Shown: piece after piece, positions 44,580 through 56,330 of the stretch | Numbering within the stretch: position 1 is the stretch's first letter | Layout: the number at the start of each line of letters is the position of its first letter | Assembly: GCA_012934845.2 (NCBI GenBank) | Contig: WNNJ02002049.1 | Location: 1-64,000, forward strand | Direction of reading: 5' to 3' | DNA: 64,000 bases | Source of the DNA: Pomphorhynchus laevis | Taxonomy: Eukaryota > Acanthocephala > Palaeacanthocephala > Echinorhynchida > Pomphorhynchidae | The notes under the pieces: generated by a model | Told to the model about the DNA's origin: nothing | Databases searched by the model: none | The model's input: the letters and a program-made list of their open reading frames with translations, nothing else | Program-made: the position numbers and the translations under genes

Positions 44580-47574
44580 GTGATATTTGTGGGCCAATGA
44601 GCGAGAACTCTGTTGAAGGTCATCGTTATTTCGCAACATTTATTGATGACTATTCACAATATGTATTTGTTTACAATCTCAAGCACAAGTCTGAAATCGT
44701 CGACAAATTTCAAGATTTTCACAGACATGTGACCAGTAATAGCAAAGATAGAATCGCTACGCTACAGTCAGATTGTGCGCGTGAATATTTATCAAAGGAG
44801 ATGAAGGATTTTCTCGACAAAGAAGGAATTCAATTTTCAAAATTCTGCACCATATACACCTCAGCAAAATGGTGTTGCTGAACGCACGAATAGAACCCTA
44901 GTCGAAGCTGCTCGGTGCTTGCTAATTTAATCTAAATTAACTCAGTCATGTTGGGCCGAAGCGATATCTAAAGTTACTTTTATAAGAAATCGTGTGCAAA
45001 CAAATTCATTGCAGCTCGCTATAACACCCTATGAAATGTTCTTCGGGTATAAACCGTGTATAGATAAATTAAAAATTTCGGTTGTGAAGCTTTTGCCTTG
45101 ATACCTCAACACAGACGTACCAAATTTCAGATAAAGGCAAATTCTATGATATTTATTGGATACGGAAAGAATGCTCACGCGTACAAACTATTAGATCCAC
45201 TTACCAAATGTATATATCTTCGAGCCGATATCAGGTTTGATGAAAACAGTTTTCCAGGTTTGTCTAGTATATCTAGTACACAATATAATATCCAAAATCA
45301 AACATGATTTATCCAAAAATACCAAGACAATTCTTGAGACAGAGTGCACTGACTCAACAGAAAGTCCTCTAAAGTTAAATGCAAGTATTAATCAACAAGA
45401 CTATGAACCTGCTGATGATATCGTTAGGGAAGATAATACAGTTTTTACGACGATCACAGCGGTCAAATATAGGAATTCCTCCCAAGCGTTACGATCAAAA
45501 TATGATGATTATCGCAGATCATGAAATAAATAACGAGTGGTACGATGTACATAATGAGCCTAGTAGTATTCACGAAGCATTAAATTGTAATGACAGGATT
45601 GAGTGGAAAAATCAATTGATTCAGAAATTGGCGCTCTTAAAGAAAATAATACATGGGAATTAGCAGATAGGCACAAAGGTGCGAATGTCATCAAGACTAA
45701 ATGGCTATTTAAAAGGAAATACGGGAAAATAATGATGTAGGAAAGTAAAAGGCAGATTGGTGGCCAAAGGATGCGCCCAGATTTACGGTGTAGAGTACTT
45801 TGATACATATTCACCTGTCATAAAACTAACAACCATACGAATTTTAATTGCGGTTGCAGTCGAAGGAAACATGCTTTTACATCAAATTGACATTTCTAAC
45901 GCATTTCTAAATGGTAAATTGAAGGAAGACATATTTATGGAGCATCCAGAAGGATTCATTATAAATCCGAATAACGTATGCAAACTCAACCGAAGTATTT
46001 ATGGACTCAAGCAGTCACCTCGATGTTGGAACAACATGCTGACGGAATACCTCAAAAACAATGGTTTTGCTGAAAGTAACTCTGATCCTGTGTTTGTTTA
46101 TTCGAAACGACAACAAGTTTATAATAATCGCCGTATATGTGGACGATATCATAATTGCTTCAAAAAATCAAGACGACTTGGTACATATAAAAATGGAACT
46201 TGGTATTCGATTTAAAGCAAAAGATTATAATGAGCTGAACTATTGTCTTGGAATCGAAATTAATATTCATGAAAATAATATATAACTTCAACAAACTAAT
46301 TTTATACAGCGCATGCTTAACAAATACCAAATGGCAGAATGCAAAAACTTAAGTACTCCCATGAATCCTAATATTCGACTGGAAGTAAATGACAACACAA
46401 GCAAATCTGTCGATCATAAATTATATCAATCTATTATTGGATCGCTTCTTTATATAGCAATATGCACTCGTCCAGACATATCGTATGCAGTTGGAATTTT
46501 GTCAAGATTTAAGTACTCCCATGAATGGGAGTACTTAAGTACTCCCATGAATCCTAATATTCGACTGGAAGTAAATGACAACACAAGCAAATCTGTCGAT
46601 CATAAATTATATCAATCTATTATTGGATCGCTTCTTTATATAGCAATATGCACTCGTCCAGACATATCGTATGCAGTTGGAATTTTGTCAAGATTTAACA
46701 TCTCTCCAAATGAATCTCATCTGTCAGCCGCAAAGCAAGTTATGAGATATCTAAGAGAAACTAAAGACCTTCGGCTGTTTTGTTTATACCGGCAAATTAA
46801 CATTACAAGGTTATTGTGGCGCTGATTGGGCGAACAATGCTGATGATAGAACATCGACAAGTGGAAATATTTTTATTCTCGCCAACGCGCCTGTGAGTTG
46901 GACAAGTTGCAAACAGCGGATAGTCGCGTTATCGACAGAAGAGGCCGAGTATGTTGCTCTATCTGTGGCTACTCAAGAGGTACAGTGGCTTAGACAAGTG
47001 TTGGCTGATATCGAAGAACAGTGCAATGGACCTACGACAATATTCAAAGACAACCAACCAGCCATAGCTATTGCAAGTGAGAAGACTGAGCATAAGCAAT
47101 CAAAATACATCGATATTAAATTTTAATTAGCTCGAGCAAGCATTCAACAAAGAATTGAAAAACTCGAATATTGTACTACAAACCAGATGTTGGCTGACAT
47201 AATGACAAAATCTTTGAACAAAGAAAAAATTCAATATTTTCGAAATGAATTTGGACTCAAATCCTCAATCGTGGAAGAATACAAAACGAGAGGGAATGTT
47301 GTAAAAGAAACCATCGGTATTCATCATACATTATCGGATTATCATTGGGCATTGTTTGCAATGTAATGCGTGTGATCGCACCGCCACTAGTATGGCATTC
47401 ATTGTTTAATTGTTACGCTTACTATTCGCATGGGTTCTTTCCATTAAGTACTAACGCTATTTAAACGCTACAGTTTTTGTTTTTGGTTTGATTCTTTCTG
47501 TTTACTAAACAATCAATTGTTGCTATCTAAGTTCTTTGCTGCTTGTAGGAAGAAGTAGCTAGCTAAATTCAACA
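44580..47574 (+). mobile_element. Copia-family LTR retrotransposon relic
   Basis: A Ty1/Copia-type fossil: it begins abruptly inside the integrase core, followed by a linker, RT, RNase H and one 3' LTR of about 278 bases (47297-47574, TGTTG...CAACA) preceded by a purine-rich tract. The 5' LTR, gag and protease are absent. It is clearly broken, with roughly half a dozen or more disruptions and an internal segment duplication. It sits within LINE A copy 3, so it is younger than that copy. With a single LTR no LTR-based age can be given; decay suggests middle age. Confidence 0.85.
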
Positions 47575-47906
47575 CTGACATCAGCCGTTTATTTTTAAGA
47601 TTAAAAGATCAGTTAACCATATCCAATCTTATTTTAAACTCCTCCGAATCGCAGGTGTTGTCTTTTATGGCGCTCTTGCAACAAAGAAAAAATAAAGAGA
47701 CTAGCACTCTCAGCTTTCTTCCATATTAACTAATCAACCACTCCATACCTTCACAAGTCGAGTAAAATACCTAGGGTTCACCATAACGGTGAACTGGTCA
47801 GCAAAATATGATCTGGATAGACTCAAACGTATTCTGAAGAGAGCTAGGTGGGCCCTGAAACGGGCTCAGCATATGTCATTGAATGGGAAAACTTAAGTGC
47901 GCATAT

Positions 47907-50900
47907 GGGGATAACCAGAGAGAATAAATGGCTTTTATTCACGAATCTACAAATAGTAGGTAAAGTTAAATATAAATGATAAAGTAATTAAATGTGATAC
48001 CACATTCATCCCATGTGATAGTTTTGGAAATATGCAGGACTTCTTCGACTTCTTGTACTTCGTCGGTAGAATTCTCTAGTTGTCACGGGATGATGGTTTG
48101 CCTCAGGAATTGATGTCCTCTTTGAACTCAAGTTCATATCGATATTGTCAGTGGCATCATATTGCTTTCCGTTATTGTTATCATCTTCATAGTCTGGCTG
48201 GTTTCTATCGAAGCTATCTTGACAGTCGTCATCCCCGTCCCTTGACAATCCCGAACTACGAATATCCGAACTGTCCGGATCCTTGTAAATGGAGGTTTCT
48301 GAAGGATAACGAGATAGGTGTCGAGTTGAAATATTTGCTTCTTTCCCAGATGGAAGTTCGATATGAGCCGTGTTTGGATTCGCGTTTATCAGTTTAGCTT
48401 TGAGCAATTTATCGTCGTATTTGTCGTGTTTGTAGAAGTTTCGCACGAATACAGATCCGGGACGACGGAGCCATTCTGGTAAATTGAATTTAATTAATGG
48501 GCGTCTAGAGAAGTTGAAGATTCGATCATGAGGTGTCGAGCCAGTTGAGGTGCATAATAGTCCTCGAATAGATTGAAGGCTTTCAGCGAGGACCGTTTCC
48601 CAAGCAGCAACCGGACGATTGTAGTCTCTAAGCCGCAAAAGTACAGCGCTCCATAATATACCGTTATAGCGTTCGATCTGTCCGTTGCCTAACGGATTGT
48701 ACGGAGAAGAGTGACTTGCTACCGTGCCAATACTCTCCAGATAATCAGAGAATTCTTTCGACATGAAGGATGACCCGCGATCGGAATGTACAAATTCAGG
48801 TGGACCAAATATTGTCACTATACCACGCAGGCAATTTATCACTGTTTGAGCGGACATATCACGGCATGCAAATCCAAAGGGATAACGAGAATATTCATCG
48901 ACGGCTGTAAGCAAATATTTCTTGCCTGATGAACTGAGCAAAGGACCTTTGAAGTCAAGTGAAATTCTTTCGAAAGGTCGTGTCGCTCTGATGAGGGCAG
49001 TTTTTGGAGGCTTGAAGAAGTTTGGTTTCAACAACGAACAGGTAACGCAATGAGATACAACAGAACGAACGTCTTCAGTGCTATATGGAAGTTGATTCGA
49101 TTGAACGAAGTGATACAAACGATTGACTCCTGGGTGGCAAAGCGTAGCGTGAAGTTCATAAAGAAGCTTGAGATCTTTCTGTTTGTTAAAGTAACCGCAA
49201 CTTGAAGCACAAATATCCCTAGACATTGAGTCGGCCGCATAATGCAACTTTCCAGGCCGGTAAAGTGTACAATATTTGAACTCAGATAGATCGAGACTCC
49301 ATCTTTGCACTTTTTCATTTTTAATTTTACTCTTATGATTCCTCTTAAATATGAATGAAACTGACCTTTGATCCGTTAGAACATTGAAAGTTCGTCCAGA
49401 CAAATAGTGCCTCCAGTATCGCAATGCTTCAACGATGGCAAGGACCTCTTTCTCAATAGCGGAATGTCCAACGACACTCTTACTAAGTGTATGCGAATAA
49501 AATGCGACGGGTTTGTTATCCTGCGTCAATACAGCACCGATAGCATAAAGGGATGCGTCAGTCTCTACTGTAAATGTCTTATTGAAATCAATGGGTGTTA
49601 GAGTAGCTGAAATAATACGATCACGAATTATCTCAAATGAGCGCTTTGCTGCAGGTGTAATAGGAAATATCGTGGTTTCAGCTAACGGACGAATCTGTGA
49701 CGAAAAATTTTGAATCCATTTGGAATAATGTGAGAAAAGGCCGACAATTCTTCGCAGTTGACGTTTATTTTGAGGTACCTGCAGTTCTCGCAAAGGTGAG
49801 ACACGATTAGGATCAGGCCGTTTAATACCACTACCAACTTGATATCCCAGAATATTGATCATCGTTTTATTAATCATACATTTCGATTCATTTAGTGTTA
49901 TTCGGTACCTAGAAGCAACTTCACGAAACTTGGCCAGATTTGTATCATGTTCTTGCTGTGTTTTGCCGCACACAATGATATCGTCGAGGTATGAATAGGT
50001 GCCGGTTAAGTTTTCTTTCTCTATGATCTCGTTGATTATTCGCTGGAAGGCGGCTACAGCATTCGTGAGTCCAAAAGGCATACGCTGAAATTGATAGAGT
50101 TGACCATCTGCCTCGAATGCGGTCAAGAATTTTTCGTTTGCTCGCAAAGGAACTTGATGGTAAGCACTTTTTAAATCGAGGGTGCTAAACACGTTATTGG
50201 ACGATATGGTATCGATCAGGTCGTCAATTCGGGGCATGGGATAAGCGTCGAGGACCGTGAATCTATTTACGGTCTGCGAGTAATCTACTACTAGACGACG
50301 ACGTCCTTCTCTGTTTACAATAAGAACTTGCGCACGCCACGGTGAGCGACTGCGCTCGATGATGCCTTCGGACAACATCCGTTTTACTTCCGAAGCAATA
50401 AAGCGGCGATCTTCGATATTACGGCGCCGGGACGGAATTGCTGCAGGTTTCCAGTTTTTAAAATCGTCTGAAAATAACGACGGTATATCGATTTCCATGC
50501 TCGATAGTTGCCCAATGGTTAATGTTTCTTGCTTAGCATTTCCTCGAAGTCGAATGGAAATACTTGAATGCAAGCGCAGGAATGGATGACCAAGTATGAG
50601 ATCACGACAAAGATGAGGCATGACGAAGCATTGAATGTCAGTATAGTTTCGGTCACAGTAAGATATCGGTAATACGCATCGTTCATTGCATACGGATGTA
50701 AATGATGAATTAGCCATGGAAATCCTAACACAACAAGATTCTGTAGGAATACCAAGTTTTCGAATAACTGATGAATCGACAAAGTTGGAAGAGCTCCCTG
50801 TATCGATAAGAGCATCCAGCTGTTGTGTTCCAACGCGAACTTGTACCGTCATGTCGTCAAGTTTAGATGCATCACCATTTGCATTTTGACAGGATATGAT

Positions 50901-51848
50901 ATTAAGTGATTCACAGTCGGACGCGTATGGTCGAGTACTACGATTGTATTTTCGTCGAGATCGAAGCAACTTAGTTCGACAAACTTTTTCGTAGTGTCCA
51001 CGTTTTAAGCAGAATGAACATTCAGCATCCTGGGCTGGACAACGATTTCGTGTATGCATAACTCCACCACAAAAGTAGTACCTTTTCTTGTTGATCTTTT
51101 GAGCTACGGCAATAGATTCTTCACTTTCAGAAATATCAGTATTTCCTTTTGAACCTTTGGTTTCCCTTAAGGCATTTACTGTGAATTCGGATGTGTGTCG
51201 ATATTCGTTTGATTGAGTTTGAGCTGCTTCAATCGTTCGAGCGACTTGATAAGCTTTCTCTTTGTCGATGTCATTAGTCTCGAGTATGCGTTGACGAATT
51301 TCGTTCGATTGTAAACCCGTAATAAATGAATCGCAAATAAGAATATCGCGCAGCTCCTTAGCTTTCACATCGTTGAAGGTGCATTGTCGCGCAAGTGTTT
51401 CAAGACGATCCACATAGTTAGATATCGATTCATCGAGAGTTTGTCGTGCAGAACACAGTAGATGTCGTTTGTAAACCGAATTTGTAGATTTTATGAATGC
51501 TTTGTCGAGGACATCCATTGTTGAATCATAATCCAGGCACTCGTCGATCTTGTCGAATATATGAGCGGAAATTGAGATTTTCAGGAGATCAAGTTTGTCA
51601 TCTTGTGAATCCATTTTGATGCGTTTGATAAATGTTTCGAAGCGATATCGCCAGTGACGCCATTCGCGTTCTGCTTCAGGACAGTCTGTCGTTAGTTTGA
51701 GTGTATCCGGCTTGAACAGAGTATCCATCAAAACAATTCGTGAATAAAATTGTGATAGCCAGAGAGAATAAATGGCTTTTATTCAAGAATCTACAAATAG
51801 TAGGTAAAGTTAAATATAAATGATAAAGTAATTAAATGTGATACCACA
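47907..51848 (-). mobile_element. Compact Ty3/Gypsy (mag-like) retrotransposon, looks whole
   Basis: It is about 3.94 kb on the minus strand, bounded by two 98-base direct LTRs (51751-51848 and 47907-48004; TGTGGTATCACA...TATCACA) that differ at only a few positions, mostly at one outer edge, which implies recent insertion. One long frame fills almost the whole interior. Each LTR contains a small inverted repeat around AATAAA (GAATAAA/TTTATTC). It lies inside LINE A copy 3, next to a run of G at the right edge that may be part of the target duplication. No break is evident at this reading. Confidence 0.85.
48006..51731 (-). CDS. Gypsy Gag-Pol polyprotein, single frame
   Basis: This frame of 1241 codons is part of the Ty3/Gypsy element at 47907-51848. 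Parts in order: gag-like region, Cys/His knuckles of the mag type, aspartic protease (LIDTGSSSNF), RT (YLDDIIV), RNase H (VETDAS), integrase zinc region and integrase core. Gag and Pol share one frame, a layout some mag-clade elements are known to have. It begins about 20 bases after the 5' LTR and its stop falls within about 2 bases of the 3' LTR. It looks uninterrupted. Confidence 0.85.
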   Translation of the reverse strand: MMDTLFKPDTLKLTTDCPEAEREWRHWRYRFETFIKRIKMDSQDDKLDLLKISISAHIFDKIDECLDYDSTMDVLDKAFIKSTNSVYKRHLLCSARQTLDESISNYVDRLETLARQCTFNDVKAKELRDILICDSFITGLQSNEIRQRILETNDIDKEKAYQVARTIEAAQTQSNEYRHTSEFTVNALRETKGSKGNTDISESEESIAVAQKINKKRYYFCGGVMHTRNRCPAQDAECSFCLKRGHYEKVCRTKLLRSRRKYNRSTRPYASDCESLNIISCQNANGDASKLDDMTVQVRVGTQQLDALIDTGSSSNFVDSSVIRKLGIPTESCCVRISMANSSFTSVCNERCVLPISYCDRNYTDIQCFVMPHLCRDLILGHPFLRLHSSISIRLRGNAKQETLTIGQLSSMEIDIPSLFSDDFKNWKPAAIPSRRRNIEDRRFIASEVKRMLSEGIIERSRSPWRAQVLIVNREGRRRLVVDYSQTVNRFTVLDAYPMPRIDDLIDTISSNNVFSTLDLKSAYHQVPLRANEKFLTAFEADGQLYQFQRMPFGLTNAVAAFQRIINEIIEKENLTGTYSYLDDIIVCGKTQQEHDTNLAKFREVASRYRITLNESKCMINKTMINILGYQVGSGIKRPDPNRVSPLRELQVPQNKRQLRRIVGLFSHYSKWIQNFSSQIRPLAETTIFPITPAAKRSFEIIRDRIISATLTPIDFNKTFTVETDASLYAIGAVLTQDNKPVAFYSHTLSKSVVGHSAIEKEVLAIVEALRYWRHYLSGRTFNVLTDQRSVSFIFKRNHKSKIKNEKVQRWSLDLSEFKYCTLYRPGKLHYAADSMSRDICASSCGYFNKQKDLKLLYELHATLCHPGVNRLYHFVQSNQLPYSTEDVRSVVSHCVTCSLLKPNFFKPPKTALIRATRPFERISLDFKGPLLSSSGKKYLLTAVDEYSRYPFGFACRDMSAQTVINCLRGIVTIFGPPEFVHSDRGSSFMSKEFSDYLESIGTVASHSSPYNPLGNGQIERYNGILWSAVLLRLRDYNRPVAAWETVLAESLQSIRGLLCTSTGSTPHDRIFNFSRRPLIKFNLPEWLRRPGSVFVRNFYKHDKYDDKLLKAKLINANPNTAHIELPSGKEANISTRHLSRYPSETSIYKDPDSSDIRSSGLSRDGDDDCQDSFDRNQPDYEDDNNNGKQYDATDNIDMNLSSKRTSIPEANHHPVTTREFYRRSTRSRRSPAYFQNYHMG

Positions 51849-52190
51849 GGGGGTACTTGGGCTATCTCAGGATTAGTCTTCTTTTCAAGAGGACGTTCCC
51901 CAGAGCAAAGACTAAGGTTTCTCAAGCTCCTCATCTCGCGATTACTGAGCATAGTCCGCCTAGATTGAACTCTTCACGGGTGGGTGTGAAAGACCACTGG
52001 TAGTCCAGTCGGAGAGCGGCATTTTGGATTGGCTGGAGGGCTTAGATCCCGCTGGACCTGAGGTCGTGACAATATCGTGAAGACTGGAAATTTTAATTTT
52101 CCTTATCGATCTTGAACTGTTATTTTTAAACTGTCTTTTTTAGTTATTTTTAGTGGTTGTTAAGTTATTTATTTAAGAAATTCCTTATTA

Positions 52191-52839
52191 TATACATAGT
52201 CGAGAAGTCTTACAGCATTTATATGTGATTTTAGCTTGTTCCGGTACTAAACACTCTTAATGTGAACCAAATCCTCATTAGAAGCACAAAGAATACTACA
52301 AAAAATTTCACACAAATGCAAAAGCCGTTAGAACGAAACGAGCGATGCTATTGTTTGGATAAAATAACGACAAAATACAAATCCCTGGAGGACGGTAATA
52401 CAGTAGTGCTACATGTGAGATCTTTCGAAGCAACAATAAAGAGTAAATACACGCAGAACAGTCAAAACGATACGGATGAATTATATATCGCGCTGAATGA
52501 GAAAACAATACAAATACACACAAAGACCGACATTTAAAAGGCGATTATCTGTATCCACGAGACACTTCACGAACAATACGATAAGGATGACAATGTATCG
52601 AACTGATACGATACACCTCAAGTAGACTAGAAACCTCAAATAACCCTAAGGAAAACCATCAAGGGGTTCCGAGGTAATAAGTGGGCCATAAACATATATC
52701 AAAATAGCAAATTAAAAATTACAAAAGAATAAATAAGAAAGCACTTGAGATTAGGAATCCAATAAGCAACATCCCTAAGTACTTTGTAGATTCATGTTCC
52801 CCGGCTTTCGTAAGAGTATTGTTATTTAGATTTTCGTAC
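52191..52839. other. No assignable gene
   Basis: A 91-codon frame at 52262-52537 (lysine-, threonine- and asparagine-rich) has no motif I recognise and no relative in the window. The rest is AT-rich. Confidence 0.4.
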
Positions 52840-53388
52840 AATATCGGAGAAGCAAGTGTATTAAACTGTGCCCACCTCTTGTTAATGTTCTTCGTAACAT
52901 GTATGCCGGCGATGCCCAACTCACACTTAGTGGAGACATCCGTTGGTCATCCAAGGGATTCACTCAGAGGGATCCATTGGCAAAGGAAGCATTTGCAACA
53001 ACCTCAGTGCCTTTGATTTCTTTAATCCAAAAACATGTACCAGCCATTCAACAACGAGGGTATGCAGATGATACAAATTTTATTGATTGACAGGAAGATC
53101 TCATTACAGTATGGGATCTGCTAATAAGTGTTGGCCTTTTGTATGGTTATCATGCCCAAAGCACGTAGATACTTTTTTATGATGGAATCCCAGTGGTCAC
53201 AAAAAAAATTGAGAGATATAACGAATAAATCAGATGGGATTGAAATATTGGGCATGCCTATCCGTACGCCAGTTTATAAAAATATTCGCTCAATCGCGCG
53301 TCCATCTATGGGAGTCTTTAGTGAATCGTTTGGTTGAAGTAACGAATGCTGATACCCATGTTGCATATGCTGGCTTAACTCCATTTAC
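52840..53388 (+). pseudogene. RT with restriction-like endonuclease domain, copy C (fragment)
   Basis: Plus strand: a RNMYAGDAQLTLSGDI-like stretch and SKGFTQRDPLAKEAFATTSVPLISL (pre-active-site loop), then RGYADDTNFID (YADD, Asp pair kept) and AYAGLTPF near the end, in several frames. It covers only the palm and part of the connection. At 53388 it is cut by a terminal-repeat piece (53390-53445) like 2360-2405. Confidence 0.7.
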
Positions 53389-53389
53389 G

Positions 53390-53445
53390 TACTCGGTTGC
53401 CTGTGTGACTTTGTGAATGAAGGCATTTCTGACACTGCTTAATTA
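53390..53445 (+). repeat. Terminal-repeat fragment
   Basis: It shares TCGGTTGCCTGTGTGAC and the following bases with 2361-2405. It is a short, truncated copy without the hammerhead-like strands, at the junction between RT-nuclease copy C and the next Penelope-like copy. Confidence 0.6.
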
Positions 53446-53519
53446 ACTTGAGCAAAATGTCGAAAACGCATTAATTCAATCTAAATATTTTCAGAGTAAA
53501 AGTTTGTGAACTGATAAAT

Positions 53520-54930
53520 ACCTAAAAAAATATAATTTGTTTAAGGTTTCGTCCTACAAGGACTTCTTCAGAACAATCTAGAATACAAAGAAACAGCAGA
53601 ATAGTTAGCAATAATCAATTATATCATAATTAGTTAAGTGTTAAACTAATACAATATATCGTAACACAATAAAGTTTCCTATGTTATACCTAGCCATATA
53701 AGTGTTGGAGCTTGTGTTACGCCTTGTTGACATTATGACGTGATACATGAGTGTCTTACTACGTAATCTGTTGAACTTCGTCTATCCTCTGCACGTCTGT
53801 TATTTATTTTGATATTTATACCATTAGAGGTTTCAAAGACATTGTATATCACATCTAAGGCATGTTGCCAAATAGACAATTATTCTTAATACAGTTTGTG
53901 TCGGCTCGTAGATTGTAACTAAGGCCAGTGATGTTACTGAAATATCTATTTGATATCGGTATCAGTTCGCATGTTTTACAACGAGATTTACTGCACGGCT
54001 TAAAGTAGTGAGTTTGGGTTTTCGGCACTCCGATTTTACCTATTAATTCATCTTTGATAATTGCGGAAACTAAATGCTTTCTAATCGTGTCTCCGATCCT
54101 AAAGTATACAAAGGGCGGCGTTACGTGAATATCAATCTCTTTGTATGCCTTTAACCTGTCCCGATTAAAACCATTTTACGCTGGATGATATGGGAGTAAA
54201 CATACAGTTTTGTTTTCGTTTGGTCGGACTTTATTTGCTAGCTTTTTCCTTGTTATACTCCGCATTTTATGCAGCCCCTGATCAATTTGACGTTTATAAT
54301 TGCATCTCTTAGTACAATACTTAATTACTAGTTCTATAGTTTCCCATTTGATGTACTCGAAATTTCGATCATTCTCTTAAATTCATTTTTATCATAGATC
54401 TTTTCGTTGTACTGCAGTGAAAGCTAGCTTCATCAAGGTATTTTGCAGTTGATTCCAGTTTGCTGCAAGATCGTGTAATGTAGTTTGTTTTGTCTCCAAT
54501 CACTTCCTTATCAATTGTAACGTCAAGAAAATGGGATGGCTAACTTCTGTCGCATGTGAATGCTATCGGTCCTTCATTCAGATGAGCTCAAAAGTCATTC
54601 AATTCATCTGCTGTTCATAAATTCTAAATTACTTTGTTATAGTTTAAAGCTCAAACACCGTCGAAGACTGTAGTTGGCACAATAAGTATTTTCAAGATCG
54701 CGTTTTAAACAATTGAAACAGATTTCGATCAGCCGTAATTACTGCCAGGGTATTCAAAAATTTCGATATATTGAATCGCTTTTTGCCTTTTGTGGAGATA
54801 CATGCTCACATGGTTTGGTAAGGAGCTTTAATATTGCTCACAGGCTAGGATCTAGGTAGTGGCATCCGCCCAATTAAAGTTTGTGAGGTACATCTACATA
54901 TAATATGCAAAGCAATATTAAACATAATCA
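53520..54930 (-). pseudogene. Penelope-like element 2: RT end and GIY-YIG linker
   Basis: On the minus strand, in several frames: an SHFLDVTID segment near 54530 (post-active-site RT motif), a lysine-rich linker, PFVYFRIGDTIRKHLV near 54110, and CSKSRCKTCELIPISNRYFSN near 53970, the Cys cluster that precedes the GIY-YIG core in Penelope elements. The core itself is degraded. 3' of it lies a well-formed hammerhead-like motif (53537-53576). Confidence 0.65.
53537..53576 (-). ncRNA. Candidate hammerhead ribozyme (site 4)
   Basis: On the minus strand: TTGTT, exact core CTGAAGA (CTGANGA), an extra A, helix II GTCC/GGAC with loop TTGTA, exact GAAAC, then CTTA and AACAA. TTGTT pairs fully with AACAA as helix I (5 pairs). 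The cleavage triplet would be TTA instead of the usual GTA or GTC, a single change from consensus. Strand and position (3' of the GIY-YIG region) match the other sites. Confidence 0.65.
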
Positions 54931-54949
54931 AATACGATATACAGAGTGT

Positions 54950-56330
54950 TTCAAGAAAAGTGAAGCTGGGGGCCTCGCAAAAAGAGGAAATTGATTATGC
55001 AGTTTCTTCAACACGTGATGCCTTTAACTCGTCTGAAGATCGGTGCATTATAGCAGTTGAGCCGACTAACTCATTCAATTCTATTAGTAGAGTTGTTGCA
55101 CTTCATAACACCGAATATACTTATCTTGCTTTAGCAACCATACTGCGAAATATGTATATGAATCCAACAGTACTAACGTTATTTGGCGACAACATTTTAT
55201 CAATTAAAGGATTCACTCAGGGGAATCCTATCAATACCGCATCCTTCTCTTCATCGGTGATACCATCAGTTAAGATAACTGAACGATATGCTCCAACAAT
55301 AATTCAAGGATGATTTGCCTGTAATCCAAACTTCGTTTGAATCCTCTGGATATACAAAGTCTGTGCAATTCAAATGGCTGCATTATATGCGCACTGTACA
55401 TTGCGATGACTATCAGGTACGGAAGTTCGGTGATGTTATCTTTGAGAAGTTTTTCCCGACGTTATTGGGTCAACAAATTGATGTCGACTTATTGAGAATA
55501 TTGACTTCACCGCTTTGGTTTGGTTGTATTGACGTATCTGATTCGACGTTTATTAGTAGGATAGAATATGAGTGTTATCACCTTCTCTGAGAAACTTATA
55601 ACAATGAAATTTCAGTTGTCGATAAAGGTCTACAAAGGCAAGTACGTCAATATATTAGTGATAAGCGCGTGACCGCAATCACGATAAGATTCAAAGGTTA
55701 TGCCCAAAATACACCTGAAAATATCAAAAACGCAATTACGCACTCTACAGTAAATAGTGCTTGATGTTGGCTTAGTGTTCTTCAAATTTCTGTACTTCTA
55801 TTATCATTTGAGTCAGACGAAATTCATATATTCTCTTTGTTGTCGGATCTGGTTAACTCCAGGCGATTTAGGCTTCGCATCTTGTGTTTATGATTCACAA
55901 ATCGATATTGCTCATTCATTTAGCTAAATGAGAGGGGGCTTACAGTTGATACGACATGACGCTGTTAAAAACGTCATTGCTGCTGTGTATGACCTATGTG
56001 ATCGGGTTGATGTTAATCCTACTTGCAACCTGGTTCAGATTCATTGACCTTTGAGAATGCTTCCACAACCATAGAATACCAAGCATATCTAGATATAGCG
56101 TGGATTAAACTTCGGGATGAAAGATTTGAGCGAACGTTTTTTGAAGTTAACGTATATTCAATATTTGCTTAATCTAATAGTAATAAAACTTCAAATGTAG
56201 CTTTTAAATACAACAAGTAGCAAAAATTCGCAAAATATAACGAACGTATACATGTGGAAAAAGGAACGTTTTGTACCTTGCCTTTTCAACATATAGGAAA
56301 ATCGGACATTATGTCATTGTTGCAGCAATG
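54950..56330 (+). pseudogene. RT with restriction-like endonuclease domain, copy D
   Basis: Plus strand: 54960-55313 has AVEPTNSFNSISRVVALHN (the catalytic Asp position reads Glu, EPTNSFN) and SIKGFTQGNPI. 55315-55590 has SVQFKWLHYMRTV and LTSPLWFGCIDV. Then, in other frames, LQLIRHDAVKNVIAAVYDLC and LDIAWIKLRDERFERTFFEVNVYS, the nuclease signature, then KYNERIHVEKGTF. The YADD region is deleted. The copy is old. Confidence 0.7.

Larger units (their letters stand above)
41743..52190 (+). mobile_element. LINE family A, copy 3, split by two LTR elements
   Basis: LINE sequence occupies 41743-44579 (ORF1, endonuclease, start of RT), 47578-47906 (RT C-terminal half) and 51849-52190 (end of ORF and tail). 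A Copia-family relic lies between the first two parts and a Ty3/Gypsy element between the last two. Against copy 1, about 300 bases of RT (equivalent to 21987-22286, which includes the catalytic YADD) are absent at the Copia junction, so that event was not a clean insertion. ORF1 opens with a full N-terminus (MSVAIIGGSKRSIEII). The endonuclease piece at 43206-43532 is open with LLGDFNDITGRW. The copy is dead. Confidence 0.8.

Noticed and set aside
52262-52537. 91-codon frame as a gene
   Set aside because: It has no recognisable domain, splice context or relative in the window, and its length is not surprising for this region. Left unassigned.
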